From assembly GCA_944384815.1 (NCBI GenBank), contig CALWUW010000010.1, positions 1-33,622 on the forward strand: a DNA stretch of 33,622 bases, read 5' to 3'. The notes below the pieces were generated by a model that had not been told where the DNA came from, did no database searches, and saw nothing but the letters and a program-made list of their open reading frames with translations. The stretch is from an uncultured Clostridia bacterium (GTDB taxonomy: Bacteria > Bacillota > Clostridia > Oscillospirales > Acutalibacteraceae). The position numbers and the translations under genes are program-made. Positions 1 to 7,613 of this stretch are shown piece by piece (the stretch's first letter is position 1; every line of letters starts with the position of its first letter).

Positions 1-142
1 CGAATACAGCTCAAGACAGGACAAACCCCGATGGAAGTCCGTTATGCTTATGCTGCATAACAGGTGTCCACAAAAAATGTCTACTTGACAGGGGGCGTGT
101 CAAGGAAAAGTCCTGTTTATGGGACAGTAGATACACTATACT
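1..142. other. Gene-free left edge with inverted repeats and TGTC/GACA half-sites
   Basis: No coding region is supported here. Two perfect inverted repeats are visible: GTTATGC at 41-47 with GCATAAC at 55-61, and CTTGACA at 84-90 with TGTCAAG at 98-104. The stretch is rich in TGTC and GACA words, and ACAGGTGTC at 60-68 also occurs at the niaX start site (16459-16467). A TATACT at 137-142 could be a -10 box but has no good -35 at 17 bp. It probably regulates the 45-aa ORF that follows, or belongs to a gene cut off by the window edge. Confidence 0.35.
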
Positions 143-191
143 GGAAGCAGACCAAGAACCTGAAAAAAGGCTGCGAAAGGAGTGTATCAAA

Positions 192-329
192 GTGGAATAT
201 AGGATGCGGGTGGTTAACGGGCATATTGAGGTGTATACATTAGGAGGGCAGTTCCTGTTTTCTGCGGATACAGAGCAGGAAGCCTGGCAGGATCTTCGGG
301 AAGTGGAGGATTCCCTTCTTTCCCGGTAA
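192..329 (+). CDS. Small hypothetical protein, 45 aa
   Basis: I do not recognise this product. The frame runs from a GTG at 192 to TAA at 327-329, with a good Shine-Dalgarno (AAAGGAGTG near 177-185) placed 7-8 nt before the start, which is the main argument that it is translated. The protein begins VEYRMRVVNGHIEVYTLGG, is acidic towards the C-terminus (EQEAWQDLREVED) and has no Cys pair, membrane segment or signal peptide. Its pattern of short strands followed by an amphipathic helix suggests a small folded domain. It lies 83 nt upstream of the MIF-type gene on the same strand and could be co-transcribed with it. No function can be assigned. Confidence 0.55.
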   Translation: MEYRMRVVNGHIEVYTLGGQFLFSADTEQEAWQDLREVEDSLLSR

Positions 330-334
330 ACCCT

Positions 335-363
335 TTTAAATCATTTTAACTACAGGGGATAAT
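335..363 (+). promoter_or_regulatory. Weak sigma-A-like promoter before the MIF-type gene
   Basis: TTTAAA at 335-340 and GATAAT at 358-363 are separated by 17 bp. The -10 is good, the -35 poor. It would let the MIF-type gene be transcribed separately from the 45-aa ORF. Confidence 0.3.
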
Positions 364-412
364 AAGACAGAAAAGAGCTATATAAAAACAAAAAACGGGA
401 GGAATGAAGTTT

Positions 413-757
413 ATGCCTTGTATTCATATGGAGACCAATTGTACTATCGCCCAGGAAGCAGCGGAGAAGATAAATCAGGAACTGGGGAAAGCCATTTCAC
501 TGTTTCCGGGAAAAAGCCAAAAGTGGCTGATGTGCGTATTAAAAGGGGATTGCTTTCTTTCCTTTGCCGGAGAATCCAAAGAACCGGCGGCCTTTGTGGA
601 AGTAAAGCTCTTTGGAGCCGTGGATCCGCAGGCAGCCCAGACCATGACGGGCACCATCTGCGGATTGCTTCAGGAAACCCTGGGTATCCAACCTGAGCGT
701 GTTTATGTCCGTTATCAGGAAACCGCCTATTGGGGCTGGAATGGAGAGAATTTTTAA
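413..757 (+). CDS. Macrophage migration inhibitory factor (MIF) family tautomerase
   Basis: This 114-aa protein matches the MIF/D-dopachrome tautomerase fold along its whole length, the usual size for the family. The start at 413 is chosen over an in-frame ATG at 404 because GGGAGGA at 397-403 is 9 nt from 413 but touches 404, and because only the 413 start puts Pro directly after Met (MPCIHMETN). MIF needs a free N-terminal proline as catalytic base. Compared from memory with human MIF, Lys32 (here in GKSQK) and Tyr95 (ERVYVRY) are kept and the C-terminal GWN..NF is conserved. Asn97 is Arg here, Ile64 is Phe, and the CxxC oxidoreductase motif is absent. MIF proteins are trimeric keto-enol tautomerases of uncertain physiological substrate. 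A terminator follows directly, so it is probably the last gene of its transcript. Confidence 0.85.
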   Translation: MPCIHMETNCTIAQEAAEKINQELGKAISLFPGKSQKWLMCVLKGDCFLSFAGESKEPAAFVEVKLFGAVDPQAAQTMTGTICGLLQETLGIQPERVYVRYQETAYWGWNGENF

Positions 758-777
758 AAATCCGGGAACTTTCCGGG

Positions 778-806
778 AAAACGCTGCCGGGTCCGGCAGC
801 GTTTTT
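778..806 (+). terminator. Intrinsic terminator after the MIF-type gene
   Basis: A GC-rich perfect stem (AAAACGCTGCCGG at 778-790 with its complement from 793) has a 2-nt apparent loop and ends in five T. It separates the MIF-type gene from sfsA. Confidence 0.85.
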
Positions 807-869
807 GTGTATGCTTTGCCGGAGAAAAAAGAAATCTGGAAACGAAAGCGAAAGAAAGGATGGGCGCAA

Positions 870-1550
870 ATGAAATACGCCAAGGTGGAAGAAGCCCGGT
901 TCCTGCGGCGCCCCAATCGCTTCCTGGCACAAGTGGAGCGGATGGGGCAGGAGGAGACGGTTCATGTAAAAAATACAGGGCGATGTCGGGAGCTCTTAGT
1001 GCCCGGAGCCAAGGTATATTTGGAAGACTGCGGGAACCCCGCAAGAAAAACCCGGTATGATTTGATAGCTGTGGAAAAAGGGGATCGCCTGATCAATATG
1101 GACTCCCAGGCGCCTAATCAGGCTGCCGGCGAATGGCTCCGGGCGGGAGGAATCTTTCCGCCGGGAGGGATCGTGCGCCCGGAGTACCGATATAAGGAAT
1201 CCCGATTTGATTTTTATTTGGAAGCCGGGGAGAGAAAAGGATTTGTGGAAGTGAAAGGGGTAACTTTGGAACAGAACGGGATCGTTTCTTTTCCGGATGC
1301 GCCCACTGCCCGGGGAACCCGCCACCTTCGGGAGCTGCGGGAAAGCCTGGAGCAGGGGTATGAGGCATACCTTCTTTTTGTGGTTCAAATGGCGAATGTG
1401 CGTATGTTTTGCCCCAATGAGGCAACGGATCCGCTTTTTGCCGGGGCCTTACGGGAAGCGGCTAAGGCGGGGGTAAAAATTTTGGCCATGGAATGCCAGG
1501 TTTCCCCCAGCGAAATGGTGCTTTCCAAAGAAATTCCCATCCTTCTTTAA
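870..1550 (+). CDS. sfsA: SfsA family DNA/RNA-binding nuclease-like protein
   Basis: The 226-aa product is close to the 234 aa of E. coli SfsA and collinear with it. The N-terminal OB-fold part carries HVKNTGRCRELLVPG, the family hallmark (about residues 31-46). The C-terminal part has the nuclease-like core with GFVEVKGVTLE and a following SFPDAPTARGTRHL segment. The ATG at 870 is chosen because AAAGGA at 855-860 lies 9 nt upstream; longer in-frame versions would start inside the MIF-type gene. SfsA was first described as a factor that stimulates maltose genes in E. coli; its restriction-nuclease-like fold suggests action on nucleic acid, but its role in Firmicutes is not settled. It follows a terminator, so it needs its own promoter, which I could not place confidently. 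Confidence 0.9.
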   Translation: MKYAKVEEARFLRRPNRFLAQVERMGQEETVHVKNTGRCRELLVPGAKVYLEDCGNPARKTRYDLIAVEKGDRLINMDSQAPNQAAGEWLRAGGIFPPGGIVRPEYRYKESRFDFYLEAGERKGFVEVKGVTLEQNGIVSFPDAPTARGTRHLRELRESLEQGYEAYLLFVVQMANVRMFCPNEATDPLFAGALREAAKAGVKILAMECQVSPSEMVLSKEIPILL

Positions 1551-1580
1551 GAAATGGGAAACAAGCTTTCTTTTCAGTCC

Positions 1581-1609
1581 TTGACTTTCACGCGGGAAAG
1601 AGGTACTGT
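1581..1609 (+). promoter_or_regulatory. Sigma-A promoter of the MATE gene
   Basis: TTGACT at 1581-1586 and TACTGT at 1604-1609 are 17 bp apart. The predicted start is about 25 nt before the MATE start codon. Confidence 0.7.
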
Positions 1610-1641
1610 TAAATCAATGTAAAATAGGAGTGGATAAAAAG

Positions 1642-3009
1642 ATGCTGGGAAGGGCAAGAAAAGAAGAAAGCGGAATTTTTACAGGAAGAGATTTGAAAAA
1701 GTTGATTTGGCCGCTAATTGTGGAGCAGTTTTTGGCGATCACCATCGGTATGCTGGATACCATAATGGTGTCCAGTTGTGGAGAAGCTGCGGTGTCCGGC
1801 GTTTCTCTGGTGGACTCCATCAATGTGCTGCTGATCAATATTTTTTCCGCGCTGGCTACAGGAGGCGCGATCGTGGCCGCGCAGTATTTGGGAAAAGAAG
1901 ATGGGCAGCAGGCGAACGCGGCGGCAAAGCAGCTGATGCTTTCCGTAGGTGTCTTGGCTTGTGTACTGATGCTGGTGGCGATAAGCTTCAATCGGGGACT
2001 TTTGCAGCTGCTGTTTGGGGCCGCAAAAGAGGATGTTATGGAAAATGCGGTGGTGTATTTCTTCTGGACAGCGCTTTCCTATCCCTTTATCGGCATTTAT
2101 AACGGAGGCGCCGCGCTGTATCGCTCTATGGGAAACTCCAGGATCTCCATGGTGATCTCCTTAATTATGAATACAATCAATGTTTGCGGAAACGCCATCT
2201 TGATTTATGGATTTCAAATGGGCGTGGCAGGCGCCGCCATCGCTACGCTGGTTTCACGCATGGTGGGAGCTGCGATCGTAACATTTCTTCTCTCCAATCC
2301 CAACCACAACAAAATTTATCTGGTGTTTCGTTCCATAAAAGATTTTGGCTTTGATTTTTCCATGATCCGGCGAATCTTGGGAATTGGTATTCCCAATGGG
2401 CTGGAGAGTGGAATGTTTCAATTCGGGAAGATTTTGCTGCAATCTTTGGTTACCTCTTTCGGAACAGTGGCCGTAGCGGCCAATGCTGTAAGCGGGAACA
2501 TTTCGTCGCTGACCCAAATTCCTTCCATCGCTATTGGATTGGCTATGATTACGGTTGTGGGGCAATGTGTCGGTGCGGGGGAATACAAGCAGGCCAAAGG
2601 ATATATCTGGAAGCTGTTTGGCTTGTCGGAGATCTGCATGATCGTTCTTTGCGTGTTGCTACTTGTGTTTGCCCGCCCAGTGGTGGGGATTTATAATCTG
2701 ACGCCGGAAACCACGGAAGTGGCCATTGAATTGGTGACTTGGTTCTGCTGCGCTTCCATTCTTTTCTGGCCCGGCAGTTTCACCCTTCCCAATGGCCTGC
2801 GGGCCGCCAGCGATGTGCGTTTTCCCATGATGGTTTCCATACTTTCTATGTGGCTCTGCCGGATTTTGTGCAGCTATTTGTTTGCTAACACCTTTGGTCT
2901 GGGCGTTTTGGGTGTTTGGATCGGTATGTTTATCGACTGGATCTTCCGGATGGCTGCCTTTGTGGCCAGAATGCTCAGTGGGAAATGGATGGGTAAAAAA
3001 TCCGTATAG
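1642..3009 (+). CDS. MATE family efflux transporter
   Basis: The 455-aa protein is a polytopic membrane protein with about twelve hydrophobic helices, the standard MATE size. The first helix region (LIWPLIVEQFLAITIGMLDTIMV) and the repeated half (GIPNGLESGMFQFGKILL, about residue 240) show the two-lobed MATE repeat. Such transporters export cationic drugs, dyes or metabolites in exchange for Na+ or H+; the substrate here cannot be read from sequence. A GTG at 1630 is in frame, but AATAGGAG at 1623-1630 overlaps it, so the ATG at 1642 is preferred. The gene has its own promoter and a bidirectional terminator shared with the convergent DUF3810 gene, so it is probably monocistronic. Confidence 0.9.
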   Translation: MLGRARKEESGIFTGRDLKKLIWPLIVEQFLAITIGMLDTIMVSSCGEAAVSGVSLVDSINVLLINIFSALATGGAIVAAQYLGKEDGQQANAAAKQLMLSVGVLACVLMLVAISFNRGLLQLLFGAAKEDVMENAVVYFFWTALSYPFIGIYNGGAALYRSMGNSRISMVISLIMNTINVCGNAILIYGFQMGVAGAAIATLVSRMVGAAIVTFLLSNPNHNKIYLVFRSIKDFGFDFSMIRRILGIGIPNGLESGMFQFGKILLQSLVTSFGTVAVAANAVSGNISSLTQIPSIAIGLAMITVVGQCVGAGEYKQAKGYIWKLFGLSEICMIVLCVLLLVFARPVVGIYNLTPETTEVAIELVTWFCCASILFWPGSFTLPNGLRAASDVRFPMMVSILSMWLCRILCSYLFANTFGLGVLGVWIGMFIDWIFRMAAFVARMLSGKWMGKKSV

Positions 3010-3024
3010 TATATTTTCAAAATA

Positions 3025-3063
3025 AAATCCGCAGTGTATAAGTTTTATACACTGCGGATTTTT
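3025..3063. terminator. Bidirectional terminator between MATE and DUF3810 genes
   Basis: A 17-bp perfect stem (AAATCCGCAGTGTATAA, 3025-3041) closes on a 3-nt loop and is flanked by A and T runs, so it can serve both convergent genes. Confidence 0.9.
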
Positions 3064-3075
3064 CTATTCAACAAT

Positions 3076-4212
3076 TTACTTTGCTTCGGATTCTTTTTGC
3101 CTTTGCTCCGCCAGGAGAAGATCCACAACGCGGCCATAGCTCTTTACGCCTTCTTCCTGCCCGTTGGCCTGTAGGTACGCGTGGTTTACCGATTGGGAGA
3201 TTTCCTTTACCGGCCCCTCAAACTGTTTCCAATACGCAGAATTTTGCGCCAGATCCCGTTTACAGCCTTCCGGAAGATCGTCATAAATTCGGGAAGCTTC
3301 CTCCCGGTCTGCGGAAAACAGCGCGTTATTGGCATAGACAAACGCCAGCATATAGCCGGAATAGCGAAAATCGGGGCTGGCGCTTCGGCAACAGGCCAGA
3401 TACCCAATGAAATTGGCTTCGTCTTCCCGCATAAATCCACGCAGATGGGCCAATTCATGGCACATAGTGGCCGGAATGGAGTAGGGAGGTACATCCACAT
3501 TCACATTGGCTTCAAAGGTGAAGGGAAAATAAATACCGGTGATATTACACCAGGAAAGCCAACGGGAAGCAAGAACCGGCTTTGGATTTCCGTATCCCCC
3601 GGTAAGGAGGGGATATTCCTGCTGCAGCCCGGCAAAAGCGTTTCGGGCTTCTTCTCCTTGGGTTTGCAAGGAAGAAAGAGAGGAAACCATGCAGCCGTTT
3701 TCGTCTTCCTGCACTTGGGAACGGACCACCTTCAGCTCCTGCACCAGCGATTCACACAAACGGATCAACTCCTGCCGGGAAGAAGGAGAGACATCCAATC
3801 CGGAAGTTTCCGCAAAGGAAAGGCGGTTATAATTGATGCCGCAGTTTAAGGTGAAGCTGCAAAACAGGAGAGAAGCGGCGCAGAGAAGATTCACAAGGCC
3901 TTCCAGGATCACAGAGGGGCGCCTGCCTTTTTGGCGGAAAATACTCCGAATCCAAATCACCAGAAGAATCAGTCCGGCCACTACACCGATATATAGCAGA
4001 ATTTCCCCGACGGAAAAGGGGAAAAGACCGCTGAGGAAATTCCCCAGACGGGAAAGAAATCCGTAGGGGTATAAAGCATACCACTCCGCAAAAGAAGAAT
4101 TCCGGGAAAGCAGCAGCAGCCCCAGGGAAATTGGAAAAGCCACCAGAAACCACAGCCGTTTTTTATGTTTCAGCGGCCGGAACCATTGGGCAGCCTTTGC
4201 CGGAAACGGCAC
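3076..4212 (-). CDS. DUF3810 membrane-anchored metallopeptidase-like protein
   Basis: The 378-aa protein has two or three N-terminal membrane helices (about residues 20-36, 60-75 and 90-108) and then a long extracellular or cytoplasmic domain. Near residue 250 it carries CHELAH, a HExxH-type zinc motif, followed by the family signature RGFMREDEANFIGYLACC, where the downstream Glu may be the third zinc ligand. This arrangement is that of DUF3810, an uncharacterised family common in Clostridia and Bacteroidetes. A membrane-bound zinc protease role is inference. The start is a GTG at 4212, supported by GGAAGGAGGGG a few nt upstream. It is convergent with the MATE gene and divergent from the phosphate transporter. 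Confidence 0.85.
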   Translation of the reverse strand: MPFPAKAAQWFRPLKHKKRLWFLVAFPISLGLLLLSRNSSFAEWYALYPYGFLSRLGNFLSGLFPFSVGEILLYIGVVAGLILLVIWIRSIFRQKGRRPSVILEGLVNLLCAASLLFCSFTLNCGINYNRLSFAETSGLDVSPSSRQELIRLCESLVQELKVVRSQVQEDENGCMVSSLSSLQTQGEEARNAFAGLQQEYPLLTGGYGNPKPVLASRWLSWCNITGIYFPFTFEANVNVDVPPYSIPATMCHELAHLRGFMREDEANFIGYLACCRSASPDFRYSGYMLAFVYANNALFSADREEASRIYDDLPEGCKRDLAQNSAYWKQFEGPVKEISQSVNHAYLQANGQEEGVKSYGRVVDLLLAEQRQKESEAK

Positions 4213-4539
4213 AAAAAACCCCTCCTTCCAAGGATGAAATCAAAAAGAAATGGAGATGGTAAATATTATACCATATGTAAAAAAAAAAGAAAAGATTGCT
4301 GAAAGGAAAGAGAAGAAAAAAGGAAAGTAAAAAAGAATTTCGTCTAATGCTACAAAAAACTGCCGAAAAAAGAAACACTCTAAGGATGTTTTAGAAAAAA
4401 AACAGAAATCCATTTATTTTTCTTTTTGGGATATAAATAAAAGACGGAAATCGAATATGATGAAGAAGATTGGGGACGGAAAATGAGCTTTTTCATTCCC
4501 CATAAAACATTTGAATGTTGAGGATTGACGGAGGGTATT
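4213..4539. other. AT-rich divergent intergenic region
   Basis: No gene is supported. On the minus strand it holds an extended -10 for the DUF3810 gene. On the plus strand TATAAA at 4432-4437 is a possible -10 without a convincing -35, and AACATT-TG-AATGTT at 4506-4519 is a short palindrome just upstream of the phosphate-transporter start. I see no clear PhoP box. Confidence 0.4.
4265..4273 (-). promoter_or_regulatory. Extended -10 promoter of the DUF3810 gene
   Basis: Read on the minus strand the sequence is TGGTATAAT: a consensus TATAAT with the TGn extension. The -35 region is a T-rich tract without a TTGACA match. Confidence 0.55.
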
Positions 4540-6192
4540 ATGAGCCTTGAAAACGGAATGATGCTTCTTTGCGGCTTGGGACTGTTCCTGTTTGGTATGA
4601 AACTGATGGGTGACGGCCTGGAGCTGACGGCCGGTTCCAAGTTGAAAACACTGGTGGAACGGTTGACCACCAACAAGTACATGGGCGCTTTGATCGGCCT
4701 GTTGGTAACGGCGGTGATCCAGAGCTCCTCCGCTACTACGGTTATGGTAGTGGGCTTTGTAAATGCCGGGATCATGAATTTGGCGCAGGCAGTGGGCGTG
4801 ATCATGGGTGCCAATATCGGTACAACGGTCACCAGCTTTTTGATCGCCATTAAGCTGAACTCTCTGGCACCGTTGGCGATTTTCTTCGGGGTTATCCTGA
4901 TGCAGTTCAGCAAAAAGGTCAACCGCCGGCATGTGGGCCAGATCATTACGGGATTCGGCGTTTTGTTCTACGGTATGTCTGTGATGAGCACGGCTATGGA
5001 TCCTTTGAGTGAATCCGAGTTTTTCCGGGACGCTATTATTCAGCTGCGGCATCCGCTGCTGGGGCTTTTGGTGGGCTTGGTGTTTACGGCGATTATTCAA
5101 AGCTCCTCTGCGTCCGTGGGCGTTTTGCAGGCGCTGGCTGTCAGCGGTGCTGTAGGATTGGATTCGGCTATTTTTGTAATTTACGGCCAGAATATCGGCA
5201 CTTGCGTGACAGCGATCCTTTCCTCCATCGGCACCACCAAAACGGCCAAGAGAACCGCTACGGTGCACCTGCTGTTTAACGTGATCGGTGCGATGCTGTT
5301 TACCGTGCTGACCATTGCTCTTCCTGTAGTTTCCTGGATCGAAGCTTTGGCGCCGGGAAATGTTGTGATGCAGATCTCTTTGATCCATATCTTCTTTAAT
5401 GTGATCATGACAGGGCTTCTGCTTCCCATGAGCAATGTATTGGTGCGTCTGGCCTGCAGAGTCATCCCCGGAGAGGACAAGCAGCGGGAGGCCATGAGCC
5501 TTCGTTTCCTGGATCCTCGTATTCTCAGCACGCCGCCGATTGCCGTGACCCAGGTGATCAAAGAAGTGGAGCGTATGGCAACACTGGCTAAAAATAATTT
5601 CCTGCTGGCCATGGACGCTTTGTTTGCAGGCGGTGAGAATAAGCTGCAGGAGCTGGAAGAAAATGAGGGTGTTCTGAATTACCTGAACCAGACGATCACG
5701 GAGTATCTGGTTAAAATCAATGCCCTGGAGCTGGAAGAAAATGACCGAAAGGTAGTAGGCGCGTTGTTCCATGTGGTTTCCGACTACGAGCGCGTGGGAG
5801 ACCATAGCGAAAATCTCGGGGAACAGGCGGCGATCCTTATGTCCGGCAAGGCGAGCCTCAGCGAAGCGGCCACCCTGGAATTGGAGCGGATGCGGGATCT
5901 TGTGGAAAAGATACTGGACGATTCTTTCCATCTTTTCCTGAAAGGCAGCGGAGACAGCCGGCTGGCGTTTGAAGTGAACGCCACGGAAGAAGTGATCGAC
6001 AATGAAACAGATCGCCTGAAAGATGAGCATATCGAACGTCTGAATCAGGGGCTCTGTACGGCTCAGTCCGGCGCGGTTTATACGGATACCCTGACCAATC
6101 TGGAGCGAATTGCGGACCATGCCACCAATATCGCTTTCTCCCTTAAGGATACAAAGCACCGGCCCATTATGGCATCCGCGGCAGAACTCTGA
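4540..6192 (+). CDS. Na+/phosphate cotransporter with C-terminal PhoU domain
   Basis: This 550-aa protein joins two inverted Na/Pi-cotransporter repeats to a cytoplasmic PhoU-like helical tail. The two repeat signatures are QSSSATTVMV at residue 61 and QSSSASVGVL at residue 187, each in a hydrophobic hairpin; the QSSS motif binds Na+ and phosphate in NptA/SLC34 carriers. The tail from about residue 340 contains two related helical repeats with DYERVGDHSENL and LERIADHATNI, typical of PhoU. The ATG at 4540 is chosen because CGGAGGG at 4529-4535 sits 4-5 nt upstream, whereas an in-frame TTG at 4525 precedes that site. It should import inorganic phosphate with Na+; the PhoU tail probably adjusts activity. 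It ends at a strong terminator and seems monocistronic. Confidence 0.93.
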   Translation: MSLENGMMLLCGLGLFLFGMKLMGDGLELTAGSKLKTLVERLTTNKYMGALIGLLVTAVIQSSSATTVMVVGFVNAGIMNLAQAVGVIMGANIGTTVTSFLIAIKLNSLAPLAIFFGVILMQFSKKVNRRHVGQIITGFGVLFYGMSVMSTAMDPLSESEFFRDAIIQLRHPLLGLLVGLVFTAIIQSSSASVGVLQALAVSGAVGLDSAIFVIYGQNIGTCVTAILSSIGTTKTAKRTATVHLLFNVIGAMLFTVLTIALPVVSWIEALAPGNVVMQISLIHIFFNVIMTGLLLPMSNVLVRLACRVIPGEDKQREAMSLRFLDPRILSTPPIAVTQVIKEVERMATLAKNNFLLAMDALFAGGENKLQELEENEGVLNYLNQTITEYLVKINALELEENDRKVVGALFHVVSDYERVGDHSENLGEQAAILMSGKASLSEAATLELERMRDLVEKILDDSFHLFLKGSGDSRLAFEVNATEEVIDNETDRLKDEHIERLNQGLCTAQSGAVYTDTLTNLERIADHATNIAFSLKDTKHRPIMASAAEL

Positions 6193-6234
6193 TTGCTTTG
6201 ATTTTAAAATTCCATAACAGTCTTAATTAACTAA

Positions 6235-6276
6235 AAACACGCTGTTTATCCCGGAATAGGATGAACAGCGTGTTTT
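6235..6276. terminator. Bidirectional terminator between Na/Pi gene and the minus-strand operon
   Basis: The stem starts AAACACGCTGTT on the left and is matched by AACAGCGTGTTT on the right, with further pairing inside and T runs on both strands. It ends the transporter gene and the ddl-to-methyltransferase run. Confidence 0.85.
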
Positions 6277-6335
6277 GATTTTATGTTTCCCGGAGAATGG
6301 AAGCGTGGTACTCCGGCGGATTTAAAGATCCTTTG

Positions 6336-7541
6336 TTAGTATAAGATCGCTCCGTATTTCACCGCCAAAGGTTCCAGCTCTTCCGGTTCTAAAGGACAGT
6401 CGCTGTCGATTAGCAGGCGGCCCTGGAAATACCGCAGAGCAGCGTCCAAAACAGGAAGGCTGTGGCAGCGAACGGCAATGGGCATCTTGGCCTCCGCGCC
6501 GGCTTCCGCCAAAAGGAGAGCGTCGTCCAATGTCTCCACCTGGATCAGTGCCACATTGCTTTGGCTTTCTTCCAGCTGGATCAAATCCTCTTCTAAAGAA
6601 GGGGAACATTCCATAAGCGGGCTCAGGCTAAGATCACTGCCCAAGAAAAAGCATTCCTTCTCCGTGGCAGCCGCCTGAATGGGTTTCGGATCCGGGGAAG
6701 GGCTGTGGAAAAAAAGAGTGTTTGCTTTCAGACGCCGGGCTGTTTCGTGAATGTGAGCGGGGGTTGCTCCGCAGCATCCGCCGAAGATGGAAGCCCCGCA
6801 GCCGACCATTTGCAGAAGATTTTCCGCAAAGGCTTCCGGGGAAAGATCGGCGTCGGGTTTGACCATCAAAGGCACCAAAGCATGGGGAACGGCGTCCGCC
6901 AAAATTTCCGGCATCCATTCCGCGGAGCCGCAGCTTAAGCCTACTCCTTGCGCTCCCATCGCCTGCAGGGTAATCAGCGCGGGAAGAAAAGCTCCTCCGG
7001 TAAGGGTATGGCCGCTGGCGTCTACAGAAAGGGTGACAAATACAGGAAGATCCGTGGCGCGGGCGGCCAAAAGGGCAGCTCGCATATCAGCCAGGGAATT
7101 TTGGTCTTCCACCAAAAGGAAATCGGCGCCGCCTTCTTCCAAGGCGCGGATCTGCTGGCGGTAAAGGGTGTAGATGTCGTCAAAATCGCTGGTGCCAAAG
7201 GGAGGAACGAACAGCCCGGAGGGGCCGATCCGGCCCCCGGCAGGCAAACCGGCGGCAGAAGCGGCGGCTTTCGTCTGCTGCATCAGGGAAAGATTCAAGG
7301 AAGAGACCTCGTCCTCCAGCCCGAATTCCGCTAAAACGGCAGCGTTGGCCCCGTAAGTGGGGGCGCAAAGCGCCTGCGCTCCGGCATGGATCCATTCCTG
7401 CTGCAGCTGCGCCAGGATCTCCGGATGCTGCGCGGCCCATTGTTCAGCGCAGGAACCCGGGGGCATGCCCCGGACCTCCAGGTTGGAAACAGAGCCGCCG
7501 GGAAGCAGCCAGGGAAGAGGAAAAGGAAAGTTTTTAAACAT
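6336..7541 (-). CDS. Homocysteine S-methyltransferase family protein with C-terminal extension
   Basis: The first about 280 residues form a homocysteine-binding barrel. The zinc ligands are visible: the Cys in GLSCGS (about residue 200) and the Cys pair in GGCCGATP (about residue 255). GADFLLVEDQ marks a barrel strand. The family moves a methyl group to homocysteine to make methionine. The last about 120 residues (from ECFFLGSDL) are not part of that barrel; the segment LLIDSD..LEPEELEPLAVKYGAILY resembles the start of the pterin-binding domain of MetH, but no full domain follows. The ATG at 7541 is used because GGAGGG lies 4 nt upstream; a TTG at 7553 is inside that site. It is the last gene of the minus-strand run, 72 nt after argS. 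The methyl donor is unknown. Confidence 0.85.
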   Translation of the reverse strand: MFKNFPFPLPWLLPGGSVSNLEVRGMPPGSCAEQWAAQHPEILAQLQQEWIHAGAQALCAPTYGANAAVLAEFGLEDEVSSLNLSLMQQTKAAASAAGLPAGGRIGPSGLFVPPFGTSDFDDIYTLYRQQIRALEEGGADFLLVEDQNSLADMRAALLAARATDLPVFVTLSVDASGHTLTGGAFLPALITLQAMGAQGVGLSCGSAEWMPEILADAVPHALVPLMVKPDADLSPEAFAENLLQMVGCGASIFGGCCGATPAHIHETARRLKANTLFFHSPSPDPKPIQAAATEKECFFLGSDLSLSPLMECSPSLEEDLIQLEESQSNVALIQVETLDDALLLAEAGAEAKMPIAVRCHSLPVLDAALRYFQGRLLIDSDCPLEPEELEPLAVKYGAILY

Positions 7542-7613
7542 AGAGCCCTCCAAACAGGTTGGCGTTTCTTTAGATAAAGAATACGAAAAATGGATGTATA
7601 AGATGAGGAGACT

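Noticed and set aside
4506-4519. PhoP/PhoB box before the phosphate transporter
   Set aside because: Only a short AACATT-TG-AATGTT palindrome is present; it does not match direct repeats expected of Pho boxes.
4414-6159. Open frame of 581 codons on the minus strand
   Set aside because: It lies opposite the Na/Pi transporter. Its His- and Gln-rich translation is the usual antisense artefact.
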